Position numbers and translations under genes: made by a program
Notes under the pieces: generated by a model
Database searches by the model: none
Seen by the model: only the letters and a program-made list of their open reading frames with translations
Told to the model about the DNA's origin: nothing
Shown here: positions 1-7,665 of the stretch, one piece after another
Layout of the letters: each line of letters begins with the position of its first letter
How positions within the stretch are numbered: the first letter of the stretch is position 1
DNA from: Chromatiales bacterium
Lineage (GTDB): Bacteria; Pseudomonadota; Gammaproteobacteria; SpSt-1174
Length of the DNA: 37,990 nucleotides
Reading direction: 5' to 3'
NCBI GenBank assembly: GCA_014762505.1
Contig: JABURS010000016.1
Span: forward strand, 1-37,990

Positions 1-70
1 GGCCAGATGCCAAGCTCGTCCCTCCACCCCGACAAGCCCTTTCTGGCCTGTCGGGGCACAACATACAAGC
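1..70. repeat. 70-bp terminal repeat, left copy
   Basis: These 70 bases are the reverse complement of the last 70 bases of the window with one mismatch (position 56, G here, A in the other copy). Inside lies a hairpin: CCCCGACA (27-34) pairs with TGTCGGGG (49-56), and GCC/GGC continue the stem around a CTTTCT loop. Similarity stops at base 70. It is most likely a dispersed repeat at which assembly stopped. Confidence 0.85.
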
Positions 71-117
71 TGCGCCAGCTGCGATGGCCATGCCGGAACG
101 AGGCCGCCACCCCCCCA

Positions 118-190
118 ATCGCGCCTTGCAGCGCGCCTACGCGCAGGCCGGCCCTCACCACTCTGTGTGCTCTGTGCCCTCTGTGGCAAA
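118..190. repeat. 73-bp composite direct repeat, copy 1 (left of hicAB)
   Basis: This segment joins half of a GTAGGAG-type REP (read on the minus strand) to a CTCTGTGCCCTCTGTGGC element of the CACAGAGG family. It recurs in the same orientation at 1087-1159 with about two differences. The two copies bracket the HicA/HicB genes. Confidence 0.8.
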
Positions 191-208
191 GAATCCTGGA
201 GCCTGTTT

Positions 209-421
209 TCAGGCGTACAGGAGACGACCCTTGGGCTCGGGAATTGGGCGGCCTAGCTCCTCGGCGGTCTCGATCCATGCCTGGATGCAGTCCTGGGCGT
301 TGGCTACGGCCTGTTCGTAGGTCTCGCCGTCCGCCACACAGCCCGCCAGTTCCGGCACTTCCACGATGAAGGCCTGGTCTTCCGGGCTCCAGTAGATGAT
401 GAGTTCGTATCTAATCGACAT
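209..421 (-). CDS. hicB: HicB-type antitoxin (UPF0150 family)
   Basis: A 70-residue protein with the compact HicB N-terminal fold: an opening YELIIYWSPEDQAFIVEVPE strand pair followed by LAGCVADGETYEQAVANAQD, the sequence typical of HicB/UPF0150 proteins. HicB antitoxins bind and neutralise HicA. Many HicBs add a C-terminal DNA-binding domain; this one stops after residue 70, so it is the short form and may repress weakly or not at all. Its start overlaps the end of the upstream toxin gene by 11 bases, so the pair is one transcript on the minus strand in the order toxin then antitoxin. Family assignment is firm; activity is inferred. Confidence 0.85.
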   Translation of the reverse strand: MSIRYELIIYWSPEDQAFIVEVPELAGCVADGETYEQAVANAQDCIQAWIETAEELGRPIPEPKGRLLYA

Positions 422-671
422 CCGTCTCTCCCAGTCGATAGGCCAACAGTATATTGCGGAGCTGTTTCACTTGATAGGGCTTCGCCAGGCGGCCCTTGGG
501 CTGAAAATTGAGTATCTCTGCGATACGTTCATGCGTGTAAATGTGATGGCTGCCTCTGATGCGCTCTTCAAATCCCAGCCGGATGAGCAGCTGGCAGAGG
601 CCCTTGAATTCGATGTTTGCATCGGCGGTGCCAGACAGTATTTTGTCGCGCAGTTTCGCATGCTTTCCCAT
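411..671 (-). CDS. hicA: HicA-type toxin (putative mRNA interferase)
   Basis: An 86-residue basic protein. It matches the small HicA/YcfA double-stranded-RNA-binding-like fold: LCQLLIRLGFEERIRGSHHIYTH contains the GSHH segment whose histidine is the catalytic residue in studied HicA toxins, and a basic C-terminal part (PKGRLAKPYQVKQLRNIL) follows. HicA toxins cleave mRNA and stop translation; HicB restrains them. It is the first gene of a two-gene minus-strand operon and overlaps hicB by 11 bases. At 86 residues it is somewhat longer than the usual 60-80. No inactivating change is visible, so the toxin is probably functional. Confidence 0.85.
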   Translation of the reverse strand: MGKHAKLRDKILSGTADANIEFKGLCQLLIRLGFEERIRGSHHIYTHERIAEILNFQPKGRLAKPYQVKQLRNILLAYRLGETDVD

Positions 672-835
672 GGTGTGGTCCGTTCTTCCTGAACTGTGGA
701 TGGGTGCGCTGGGCTGTCAGGTAAGTGTAGGCGTCTCTGGTTTCGTGTCCACTATTCCGGGTCCGTCCCTTGACTGTCTTCCGCGTTATCGCGTGAGGGC
801 GCTGCCCGATAAAGCCATGAAGCCGAAGATTTTTT

Positions 836-867
836 GCCACAGAGGGCACAGAGGGCGCAGAGGGGGA
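836..867. repeat. CACAGAGG-family repeat
   Basis: GCCACAGAGGGCACAGAGGG followed by a degenerate third copy. This short element recurs through the window, nearly always between genes, and often as an inverted pair. With the REP pair at 940-1010 and the direct repeat at 1087-1159 it fills the 672-1209 gap, in which I see no credible gene. Confidence 0.75.
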
Positions 868-939
868 TGGCGGAGATCTTCTTGCCGATGCCAGCCAATG
901 CGTTGGCCATTGACGGTGGGCACGGCATTGGGTTCTGCG

Positions 940-1010
940 GTAGGAGCCGAGCCCTCTCGGCGATAACCTTCGGTGCCAGAGCCCTATCGGCCAGGGGGCT
1001 GGCCTCCTAC
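940..1010. repeat. Inverted pair of family-2 REP elements
   Basis: The pair opens with GTAGGAG followed by the hairpin GCCGAG-ccct-CTCGGC and closes with the inverted partner ending in CTCCTAC, whose stem is of the GGCCAG/CTGGCC type. It is the same element family as at 36275-36441 and 37502-37923, but with the two halves in the opposite order. Confidence 0.8.
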
Positions 1011-1086
1011 GGGAGGTGGGAGGGCGAGACGAGGTAGGCGTTAGGCAGAGAGCGCCCGTTTATGCGCACTCTAAGTGCCATGCCTG

Positions 1087-1159
1087 ATCGCGCCTTGCAG
1101 CGCTCCTACGCGCAGGCCGGCCCTCACCACTCTGTGTTCTCTGTGCCCTCTGTGGCAAA
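1087..1159. repeat. 73-bp composite direct repeat, copy 2 (right of hicAB)
   Basis: Same orientation and nearly the same sequence as 118-190: a REP half with CCTTGCAGCGCTCCTAC, then an 18-bp stretch shared only by these two copies, then the CTCTGTGCCCTCTGTGGC element. Confidence 0.8.
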
Positions 1160-1209
1160 AATCTCATGCCGGATAAACGCGGGCACCTGTAGCCGTGGCT
1201 TGAGCTGGT

Positions 1210-1542
1210 TCAGGCCCGGGGCGACCGGGGCGGGTGGTTGTTGTTGTCCTGCGACGCGGTGGCGTGCAGTTGGAGCCCAAGGGCGGAGATGACCTTCATG
1301 ACCGTATCGAAGCTGGGTACGCGTTCGCCGGAAAGCGATTTATACAGGCTTTCGCGTGAAAGACCGGTTTCGGCGGCGAGGCGGCTCATGCCGCTTGCGC
1401 GGGCGATATCACCCAGGGCCTTGGCAATGAAGGCGGCATCGTCACCGGCCTCCTCGAGACAGGCCTCCAGATAGGCGGCCATTTCCTCCGGTGTGCGCAG
1501 GTGTTCGGCAACGTCGTAGCGCGTGGTTGCTGGTTTACTCAT
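1210..1542 (-). CDS. HigA-like addiction-module antidote (HTH antitoxin)
   Basis: A 110-residue protein. Residues about 5-55 (TRYDVAEHLRTPEEMAAYLEA, then a helical stretch ending in ALGDIARASGMSRLAAETGL) and the helix-turn-helix continuing to SRESLYKSLSGERVPSFDTV match the 'putative addiction module antidote' family (TIGR02684 type). That family pairs with a small RelE/HigB-like toxin (TIGR02683 type). The expected toxin lies immediately upstream and shares an ATGA overlap with this start codon, but it carries a nonsense codon. The antitoxin frame is complete, with a polar tail after residue 95. It may persist as a stand-alone DNA-binding repressor or as an anti-addiction factor; that is inference. 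Confidence 0.85.
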   Translation of the reverse strand: MSKPATTRYDVAEHLRTPEEMAAYLEACLEEAGDDAAFIAKALGDIARASGMSRLAAETGLSRESLYKSLSGERVPSFDTVMKVISALGLQLHATASQDNNNHPPRSPRA

Positions 1543-1844
1543 GGGTCGCTCCGCAGGGTGCTTGCCAACCGTTTGGCGACAACAACGTCCATGTCCATGG
1601 CTTGTGTGCGCTTGTCGCCTCCGGCGAGAAGCAGGATGAGCTGTTTTCCCTGCTGGATGTAGTACACCCGTTAACCCGGGTCATGGTCGATGCGTAATTC
1701 GGAAACGCCCTCGCCAACGGGGCGCACATCACCCAGGTTGCCCATGGCAAGACGTTCAATGCGCACCATGATGCGCGCTCTGGCGCGAATATCGCGCAGA
1801 TCGTCCAGCCAGCGGGCGAAGACATCCGTGTTTCGCAGCTCCAT
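1539..1844 (-). pseudogene. HigB/RelE-like toxin gene interrupted by an in-frame stop
   Basis: Reading from the ATG at 1844 gives 57 residues beginning MELRNTDVFARWLDDLRD and containing MGNLGDVRPVGEGVSELRID. A TAA follows at codon 58 (1673-1671), then the frame continues as RVYYIQQGKQLILLLAGGDK to a normal TGA at 1539 that overlaps the antitoxin start (ATGA). The family motif normally reads G-P-G-Y-R-V-Y-Y, so a tyrosine codon TAC has become TAA by one base change. The remaining frame is undamaged, so the mutation is probably recent. Apart from the stop the product would be about 101 residues, the normal length for this family. It could be read through in a strain that decodes UAA, but no sign of that is seen. 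Confidence 0.85.
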
Positions 1845-1852
1845 GGGATCAA

Positions 1853-1870
1853 TGTAGCCCTGCGGCTACA
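1853..1870. promoter_or_regulatory. Palindrome upstream of the broken toxin-antitoxin operon
   Basis: TGTAGCC and GGCTACA form a perfect 7-bp inverted repeat around CTGC, 9 bases upstream of the toxin start codon. Its position suggests an operator for the downstream HTH antitoxin, which typically autorepresses. It could instead be a lone REP-like hairpin. Confidence 0.4.
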
Positions 1871-1994
1871 GTTCGTCAATGACCGGCTGCTGTCCCATTA
1901 GCCGGTATGGCGACTTTTTCGGGGAGCCTGTCAGTCCTGTCTCACCCTCACCCTTCACCCTTCACATCCCTCCTTTCCCACACAATCCCTGTCA

Positions 1995-2022
1995 TTACCA
2001 CCCCGCCGTCGCGTGTTATCAT
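1995..2022 (+). promoter_or_regulatory. Candidate sigma70 promoter of the FAD/Fe-S oxidoreductase
   Basis: TTACCA (1995-2000) and TATCAT (2017-2022) are separated by 16 bases and lie about 40 bases upstream of the start codon. Both boxes match the consensus at about four of six positions. Confidence 0.35.
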
Positions 2023-2060
2023 TCCCTCTCTTCTGAATTCACGACCTTCGATGGGTGACC

Positions 2061-5000
2061 ATGAGCGCTGACAGCGCCCGCATTCGCGAGATTCCCTATA
2101 ACTACACCTCGTTTTCCGACCGGGAGATCGTGATCCGGTTTCTCGGTGCCGAGGCCTGGGAGACGCTGAACCGCCTGCGCGGGGAGCGCCGTACGGGGCG
2201 CTCGGCGCGGATGCTGTTCGAGGTGCTGGGGGACATGTGGGTGGTGTCCCGCAACCCCTATATCCAGGACGACCTGCTGGCCAACCGCAAGCGCCTGGCC
2301 TCGCTGGTGCACGCCATGCGCCACCGCATCGCGCAGATCCGCGAGCGGGCCGAGGGCAACGACCTGGCGCTGGCCCTGGCCGACCAGGCCGACGCCGCGG
2401 TGGGGCGCTTCGAGGCTTGGTTCCCGGCCCAGCGCCAGCTGCGCCGCCGGGCGGCCCAGCGCTTCGCCAGGTACACCCGCAAGGACAACATCGACGTCGG
2501 TGGCCTGGCGCGCGTCTCGCACGTGACAGACGCCACCGACTGGCGCGTGGAATTCCCCTTCGTGGTGCTCACCCCGGACTCCGAGGCCGAGATGGCCGGC
2601 CTGGTGAAGGCCTGTATCGAGCTCGGACTCACCGTGATCCCGCGCGGGGGCGGCACGGGCTACACGGGTGGCGCGGTGCCGCTGGACGCCATGAGCGCGG
2701 TGATCAACACCGAGAAGCTCGAGGGGCTGGGCACGGTGGAGCTGCGCAACATCCCGGGCGTGGCCGAGCCGGTGCCGACGGTGCGCGCCGAGGCGGGCGT
2801 GGTGACGCGCCGCGTCTCCGAGCTCGCCTACCGGCATGGCTATGTGTTCGCCGTGGACCCCACCTCGCAGGACGCCTCCACCATCGGCGGCAACATCGCC
2901 ATGAATGCCGGCGGCAAGAAGGCGGTGCTCTGGGGCACGACCATCGACAACCTCGTCTCCTGGCGCATGGTCACGCCGGACGCCGAGTGGCTGGAGGTGG
3001 AACGCCTCAACCACAACCGCGGCAAGATCCACGACCAGGACGAGGTGCAGTTCCGCATCACCCGCTACGCCGCCGACGGCGAGACGGTGCAGGGCGAGCC
3101 GGAGATCCTCCGCTTCCCGGGCCGCGCCTTCCGCAAGCAGGGCCTGGGCAAGGACGTGACGGACAAGTTCCTGGGCGGGCTGCCGGGCGTGCAGAAGGAG
3201 GGCTGCGACGGGCTGATCACCTCCGGCGTGTTCGTGCTGCATCGCGAGCCCAAATACCTGCGCACCGTGTGCCTGGAGTTCTACGGCACCGACCTGCACG
3301 AGGCCGTGCCGGCCATCGTCGAGATCAAGAACGCCCTGGATGCCGATGACGCCGTGGTGCTCTCGGGTCTGGAGCACCTGGACGAGCGCTACGTGAAGGC
3401 GGTGAAGTACACGCCCAAGGGCGCGCGCGGGCAGATGCCCAAGATGGTGCTCATCGCCGACATCGCCGGCGACGACGAGAACCGGGTGGCCGCCGCCGCC
3501 TCCGAGGTGATCCGCCTGGCCAATGCGCGCAACGCCGACGGCTTCGTGGCCGTGAGCCCCGAGGCGCGCCGCCAGTTCTGGGCCGACCGCGCACGTACCG
3601 CCGCCATCGCCGCCCACACCAACGCCTTCAAGATCAACGAGGACGTGGTGATCCCGCTGGAGCGCCTGGCCGAGTACTCAGAGGGCATCGAGCGCATCAA
3701 CATCGAGCAGTCCATCCGCAACAAGCTGTGCATCGTGGAGGCCACCCTGGAATGCCTGGCCGGCGACTTCCCGGAGCTGCGCCGGGTGCCGGGCTTCGAG
3801 GCCAGCGACGAGGCCGCGCAGAGCCTGAAGGCCAAGATCGCGGCCGCCAGCGAGCACCTGCGCGCGGTGCAGACGCGCTGGGAGGCCATCCTCGAACGTT
3901 TCGACACGCCGGCCGCCGAGGCCGACGCCCTGCTGGACGATACTGCCCGCGCCGACCGGCGGCCGACCGACCGCGTCATCGACCTGCTGCTGCGCCGCTC
4001 CCTGCGCATCTCCTATCGCCGCGAGGTGGAGCGGCCCGTGAAGGAGATGTTCAGCGGCCGCGAGCTGGAGCCGCTGCGCGCGCGCCTGGACAAGATCCAC
4101 GGCAAGATCCTCTCCAGCCGCCTGTTCGTGGCCCTGCACATGCACGCGGGCGACGGCAACGTGCACACCAACATCCCGGTGAACTCCAACGACTACGCCA
4201 TGCTGCACGAGGCCGAGCGCGTGGTGGACGCGGTGATGGCGCTGGCCACCCGCCTGGGCGGCGTGATCTCGGGCGAGCACGGCATCGGGCTGACCAAGAT
4301 GCAGTACCTGGGCGCCGAGGCCATCGAGCAGTTCGCCAGCTACAAGCAGAAGGTGGACCCGGAAGGCCGCTTCAACCGCGGCAAGCTGATGCCGGGCTCC
4401 GGCCTGCAGGACGCCTACACCCCCTCGCTGCGCCTGTTGCAGCAGGAGGCGCTGATCCTCGAGCAGAGCGAGCTCGGCGCGCTCAACGAGGACATCAAGG
4501 ACTGCCTGCGCTGCGGCAAGTGCAAGCCCGTGTGCACCACCCACGTGCCGCGCGCCAACCTGCTGTACTCGCCGCGCAACAAGATCCTGGGCACCGGGCT
4601 CATCATCGAGGCCTTCCTCTACGAGGAACAGACCCGCCGCGGTATCTCGCTGCGGCACTTCGACGAGATGAACGACGTGGCCGACCACTGCACCGTATGC
4701 CACAAGTGCGCCACGCCCTGCCCGGTGAACATCGACTTCGGCGACGTGTCCATCCGCATGCGCAACATCCTGCGCGAGCAGGGACAGAAGCGCTTCAGCG
4801 CCGGCACCTGGGCCTCCATGGCCTTCCTCAACGTGAAGGATCCGCGCACCATCAAGCTGATGCGCACCGCCATGATCGGCTGGGGCTACAAGGCCCAGCG
4901 CCTGGCCCACGGTATTCTGAAAAACACGCGCCTGCTGCGCCGCAACAAGCGCCCCGAGAGCACCACGGGCCGGGCGCCGATCGTCGCCCAGGTGGTGCAC

Positions 5001-5912
5001 TTCGTGAAAAAACCCCTGCCGGGCGCGCTGCCCAGCCGCACCACGCGCGGCATGCTGGGGCTGGAGGACGAGAAGATCGTGCCCATCATCCGCGACCCGC
5101 GGAAGGTGACGGAAGAGAGCGATGCCGTGTTCTACTTCCCGGGCTGCGGCTCCGAGCGCCTGTTCAGCCAGATCGGCCTGGCCACGCTCGCCATGCTCTA
5201 CGAGGTGGGCGCCCAGGTGGTGCTGCCGCCGGGGTATCTGTGCTGCGGCTACCCGCAGACCTCGGGCGGCGACGCCGAGAAGGGCCAGCAGATCACCACG
5301 GAAAACCGCGTGCTGTTCCATCGCGTGGCCAACACGCTCAACTACATGGACATCAAGACGGTCATCGTCTCCTGCGGCACCTGCATGGACCAGCTGCTGA
5401 AGTACGAATTCCAGAAGATCTTCCCGGGCTGCCGCCTGCTCGACATCCACGAATATCTGATGGAAAAGGGCGTGAAGCTCGACGACGTGGAGGGCGTGCA
5501 GTACATGTACCACGACCCCTGCCACACGCCGATGAAGCAGCACAACCCGATCAAGGTCGCGGGCGCGCTGATGGGCCAGGACGTGCAGCTCTCCGACCGC
5601 TGCTGCGGCGAGGCCGGCACCTTCGCCGTGAGCCGCCCCGACATCGCCACCCAGGTGCGCTTCCGCAAGCAGGAAGAACTGCACAAGGGCATCGAGCAGC
5701 TCACCGGTCAGCCCGTCGCCCGGGCCGGCAACGTCAAGCTGCTCACCTCCTGCCCCGCCTGCCAGCAGGGCCTCTCGCGCTACGGAGAGGAGACGGGGCT
5801 GGACACCGACTACATCGTCGTGGAGCTCGCCAACCACCTGCTCGGCGAGAACTGGCAGAGTCAGTTCATAGACAGGGCCCGCAACGGCGGCATCGAAAAG
5901 GTGCTGCTCTGA
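2061..5912 (+). CDS. Long FAD-linked oxidase fused to Fe-S/CCG domains (D-2-hydroxyacid dehydrogenase type)
   Basis: A 1283-residue single-chain enzyme. An N-terminal extension of about 150 residues (DUF3683-like, by recall) precedes an FAD-binding PCMH domain with [12 protein letters not shown] near residue 191. The C-terminal cap of the GlcD/Dld family follows, with [12 protein letters not shown] near 692 and SGEHGIG near 733. Two 4Fe-4S clusters are signalled by [11 protein letters not shown] (near 815) and [12 protein letters not shown] (near 877). Two CCG repeats as in GlpC/HdrB follow: FPGCG...CCGYPQ near 1024-1063, and HDPCH...CCGEAG near 1151-1184. The family oxidises a 2-hydroxyacid such as D-lactate, glycolate or 2-hydroxyglutarate and passes electrons to quinone, probably at the membrane face; the substrate cannot be told from sequence. 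A GTG six bases upstream is an alternative start. Confidence 0.9.
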   Translation: MSADSARIREIPYNYTSFSDREIVIRFLGAEAWETLNRLRGERRTGRSARMLFEVLGDMWVVSRNPYIQDDLLANRKRLASLVHAMRHRIAQIRERAEGNDLALALADQADAAVGRFEAWFPAQRQLRRRAAQRFARYTRKDNIDVGGLARVSHVTDATDWRVEFPFVVLTPDSEAEMAGLVKACIELGLTVIPRGGGTGYTGGAVPLDAMSAVINTEKLEGLGTVELRNIPGVAEPVPTVRAEAGVVTRRVSELAYRHGYVFAVDPTSQDASTIGGNIAMNAGGKKAVLWGTTIDNLVSWRMVTPDAEWLEVERLNHNRGKIHDQDEVQFRITRYAADGETVQGEPEILRFPGRAFRKQGLGKDVTDKFLGGLPGVQKEGCDGLITSGVFVLHREPKYLRTVCLEFYGTDLHEAVPAIVEIKNALDADDAVVLSGLEHLDERYVKAVKYTPKGARGQMPKMVLIADIAGDDENRVAAAASEVIRLANARNADGFVAVSPEARRQFWADRARTAAIAAHTNAFKINEDVVIPLERLAEYSEGIERINIEQSIRNKLCIVEATLECLAGDFPELRRVPGFEASDEAAQSLKAKIAAASEHLRAVQTRWEAILERFDTPAAEADALLDDTARADRRPTDRVIDLLLRRSLRISYRREVERPVKEMFSGRELEPLRARLDKIHGKILSSRLFVALHMHAGDGNVHTNIPVNSNDYAMLHEAERVVDAVMALATRLGGVISGEHGIGLTKMQYLGAEAIEQFASYKQKVDPEGRFNRGKLMPGSGLQDAYTPSLRLLQQEALILEQSELGALNEDIKDCLRCGKCKPVCTTHVPRANLLYSPRNKILGTGLIIEAFLYEEQTRRGISLRHFDEMNDVADHCTVCHKCATPCPVNIDFGDVSIRMRNILREQGQKRFSAGTWASMAFLNVKDPRTIKLMRTAMIGWGYKAQRLAHGILKNTRLLRRNKRPESTTGRAPIVAQVVHFVKKPLPGALPSRTTRGMLGLEDEKIVPIIRDPRKVTEESDAVFYFPGCGSERLFSQIGLATLAMLYEVGAQVVLPPGYLCCGYPQTSGGDAEKGQQITTENRVLFHRVANTLNYMDIKTVIVSCGTCMDQLLKYEFQKIFPGCRLLDIHEYLMEKGVKLDDVEGVQYMYHDPCHTPMKQHNPIKVAGALMGQDVQLSDRCCGEAGTFAVSRPDIATQVRFRKQEELHKGIEQLTGQPVARAGNVKLLTSCPACQQGLSRYGEETGLDTDYIVVELANHLLGENWQSQFIDRARNGGIEKVLL

Positions 5913-5925
5913 CGGGCAGCTCGTA

Positions 5926-5943
5926 GCCGGTTGTAAAACCGGC
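5926..5943. terminator. Hairpin after the FAD/Fe-S oxidoreductase
   Basis: GCCGGTT (5926-5932) and AACCGGC (5937-5943) pair around GTAA, 13 bases after the stop codon. No T-run follows, so it may be an mRNA 3' stabiliser or a REP-like element (GTAG precedes the stem) rather than an intrinsic terminator. Confidence 0.4.
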
Positions 5944-5957
5944 GCCATGGTTCCGCT

Positions 5958-6413
5958 GTAGGAGTGGTGCGAGCCGCGATGCCGATATCCGGCGAAGCTG
6001 CCGTGCCCGATCGCGCCTTGCAGCGCTCCTACGGAGCCGCGGTTTTTATTGTAGGAGCGGTGCAAGCCGCGATGCCGATGTCGGGCGAAGCTGCCAGACC
6101 TTATCGCGCCTGGCGGACGCTCCTACGGAGCCGCGGTTTTTGTTGTAGGAGCGGTGCGAGCCGCGATGCCGGTGTCCGGCGAAGCTGCCGTGCCCGATCG
6201 CGCCTTGCAGCGCTCCTTCGGAGCCGCGGTTTTTGTTGTAGGAGCGGTGCGAGCCGCGATGCCGCTGTCGGGCGAAGCTGGCATGCCTTATCGCGCCTGG
6301 CGGACGCTCCTACGGAGCCGCGGTTTTTGTTGTAGGAGCGGTGCAAGCCGCGATGCCGATGTCGGGCGAAGCTGCCAGCCCTCATCGCGCCTGGCGGACG
6401 CTCCTACGGGTGC
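5958..6413. repeat. Tandem array of five ~93-bp REP pairs (family 1)
   Basis: Units start at 5958, 6051, 6145, 6238 and 6332, so the period alternates 93/94. Each unit opens with GTAGGAGCGGTGC(A/G)AGCCGC and closes with the inverted partner ending GCGCTCCTAC or GACGCTCCTAC. The hairpins are GCGG/CCGC and GCGC/GCGC around TGCAAG. Units 1 and 3 share one right half (CCTTGCAGCGC), while units 2, 4 and 5 share another (CCTGGCGGACG), suggesting growth by duplicating a two-unit block. It lies directly upstream of the RAYT gene. Confidence 0.93.
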
Positions 6414-6485
6414 CAGGGTTGTATCGCCGGTGATCGTCGGGTCTAATGCCCACGTCAGCTTCATCTCCAGGGAATGGAGGGCTTC

Positions 6486-6953
6486 ATGGCAAGACAAGGA
6501 CCGCATGGCCGGGCGTTACGCCATGGACGTTATTCTGAGCCCGGTCGCATCTACCACGTCATTTCCACCACCCGGCAACGCTTGCCGTTGCTCTCCTCAT
6601 TCGAATCCGGGCGTGCCGTGGTTGCGGCGATGAGGCGTCTGGATGAATCCGCCGCCACCGATACCCTGGCCTTCGTCGTGATGCCGGATCATGTCCATTG
6701 GCTCTTCGAGCTTGGCAGGGCCATGCCGTTGTCGCGTGTGGTGGGGAGCTTCAAGAGCCATAGCGCCCGTGAGCTGAACAGGCATCATGCACATCCTTGC
6801 CGAACGGTCTGGCAACGGGGCTTCTTCGATCACGCCATTCGCGCGGAGGAAGATATTCGCGCGGTGGCCCGTTACATCGTGGCCAATCCGCTCAGGGCGG
6901 GGCTGGTCACGTCGCTGCGGGATTATCCCCTGTGGGATGCGAAATGGGTTTAG
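6486..6953 (+). CDS. REP-associated tyrosine transposase (RAYT, Y1/IS200-like)
   Basis: A 155-residue protein of the Y1 transposase superfamily. It has the RAYT opening GRYSEPGRIYHVISTTRQRL, the metal-binding HUH motif MPDHVHWLF in mid-protein, and the helix with the catalytic tyrosine ARYIVANPLRAGLV near the C-terminus. RAYTs nick single-stranded REP hairpins and are thought to spread them; they are usually single-copy and domesticated. The ATG at 6486 is chosen because GGAGG lies 5 bases upstream of it; an in-frame ATG at 6474 lacks such a site. REP arrays flank it on both sides (5958-6413 and 6964-7119), as expected of a RAYT with its own substrates. Lengths and motifs appear complete, so it is probably active. 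Confidence 0.92.
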   Translation: MARQGPHGRALRHGRYSEPGRIYHVISTTRQRLPLLSSFESGRAVVAAMRRLDESAATDTLAFVVMPDHVHWLFELGRAMPLSRVVGSFKSHSARELNRHHAHPCRTVWQRGFFDHAIRAEEDIRAVARYIVANPLRAGLVTSLRDYPLWDAKWV

Positions 6954-6963
6954 CTGCCGCCCC

Positions 6964-7119
6964 TTATCGCGCCTTGCAGCGCTCCTACGTAGCCGCGGTT
7001 TTTGTAGGAGCGGTGCAAGCCGCGATGGCGCTGTTGCGAGAATCTGCCGCCCCCTTATCGCGCCTTGCAGCGCTCCTACGTAGCCGCGGTTTTATTGTAG
7101 GAGCGGTGCCAGACGCGAT
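6964..7119. repeat. REP pairs downstream of the RAYT gene (family 1)
   Basis: Two copies of the right half (CGCGCCTTGCAGCGCTCCTACG) alternate with two left halves (GTAGGAGCGGTGC). The spacer AGCCGCGG followed by a T-run is shared with the upstream array. The last left half is degenerate (CCAGACGCG). The array ends just before the stop codon of the convergent gene at 7137. Confidence 0.9.
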
Positions 7120-7136
7120 GCCGGTACGGGGCGATG

Positions 7137-7613
7137 CTAGTCGTGATCCCAGTACCAGGTGTCGCCGATGCGGATCACGTCGATGGCGGCTTCGCGGCGG
7201 CCGTTGCGGTCGATGGTCTTCTTGTAGATGGCCTTGTCCGGTCCCGGGGGCAGGGCCTCGTACTGGCGGTGTACGCGCCGCATGATCGTCTCGCTGTATT
7301 CCAGCACCACCACGACCTCGGCCTTCTGCCACTGACCGCCTGCTTCCGTGTAGCGCAGTCCGCGGTGTTCCCTGATGACGAAGCCCTTCCAGAAGTCGCG
7401 CCAGCGGCTGGAGCGGATGGTGGGTTCGTGTCGGGGGGTGGCGAGCATCACCATGGTGTCCACGTCGTCGGCCTGATTGGCGGTGAGGAAGGTCTCGACG
7501 AGGCGCTGCGGGTCGCTGCCGGCGACGGCCGGGGACGCCCAGGGCAGAAACGCGGCGACGAGCAGGGTGAGCAGCTGGCGTCGGGACATCGGCATGGGGT
7601 TCGGTGTGGGCAT
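7137..7613 (-). CDS. Secreted protein of unknown function (possible NTF2-like fold)
   Basis: A 158-residue protein. The N-terminus (SRRQLLTLLVAAFLPWASPAVAG) is a signal peptide with twin arginines followed by a hydrophobic stretch, so Tat or Sec export is possible. The mature part begins with a helix carrying a LVETFLTANQADDVDTMV pattern, has a basic central strand region, and ends in a VIRIGDTWYWDHD strand. That pattern resembles NTF2-like lumazine/SnoaL-type proteins, but this is a weak inference. Several Met codons are close together at the start; 7613 is the longest that does not intrude into the upstream permease gene. It follows the MacB-like permease by 52 bases and may be the last gene of that operon. 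Confidence 0.65.
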   Translation of the reverse strand: MPTPNPMPMSRRQLLTLLVAAFLPWASPAVAGSDPQRLVETFLTANQADDVDTMVMLATPRHEPTIRSSRWRDFWKGFVIREHRGLRYTEAGGQWQKAEVVVVLEYSETIMRRVHRQYEALPPGPDKAIYKKTIDRNGRREAAIDVIRIGDTWYWDHD

Positions 7614-7665
7614 GGGGCAAGCATAACGGGACCAGCGGCCTGGTGCGACCATGCCGGCGGGCGGT

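Noticed and set aside
1535-1879. A 114-residue protein on the minus strand over the toxin region
   Set aside because: It is out of frame with the recognisable toxin, which reads with one stop in another frame and overlaps the antitoxin start by ATGA.
3678-6065. 795-codon minus-strand frame opposite the FAD/Fe-S oxidoreductase
   Set aside because: Same reason: complementary to a strongly conserved enzyme. Other long opposite-strand frames (2019-3617, 7651-10491, 26826-28337) were dropped likewise.
5958-6413. CRISPR array
   Set aside because: Regular 93-94 base spacing invites the idea, but the whole unit repeats with no unique spacers, the repeats are inverted pairs, and no cas gene is nearby.
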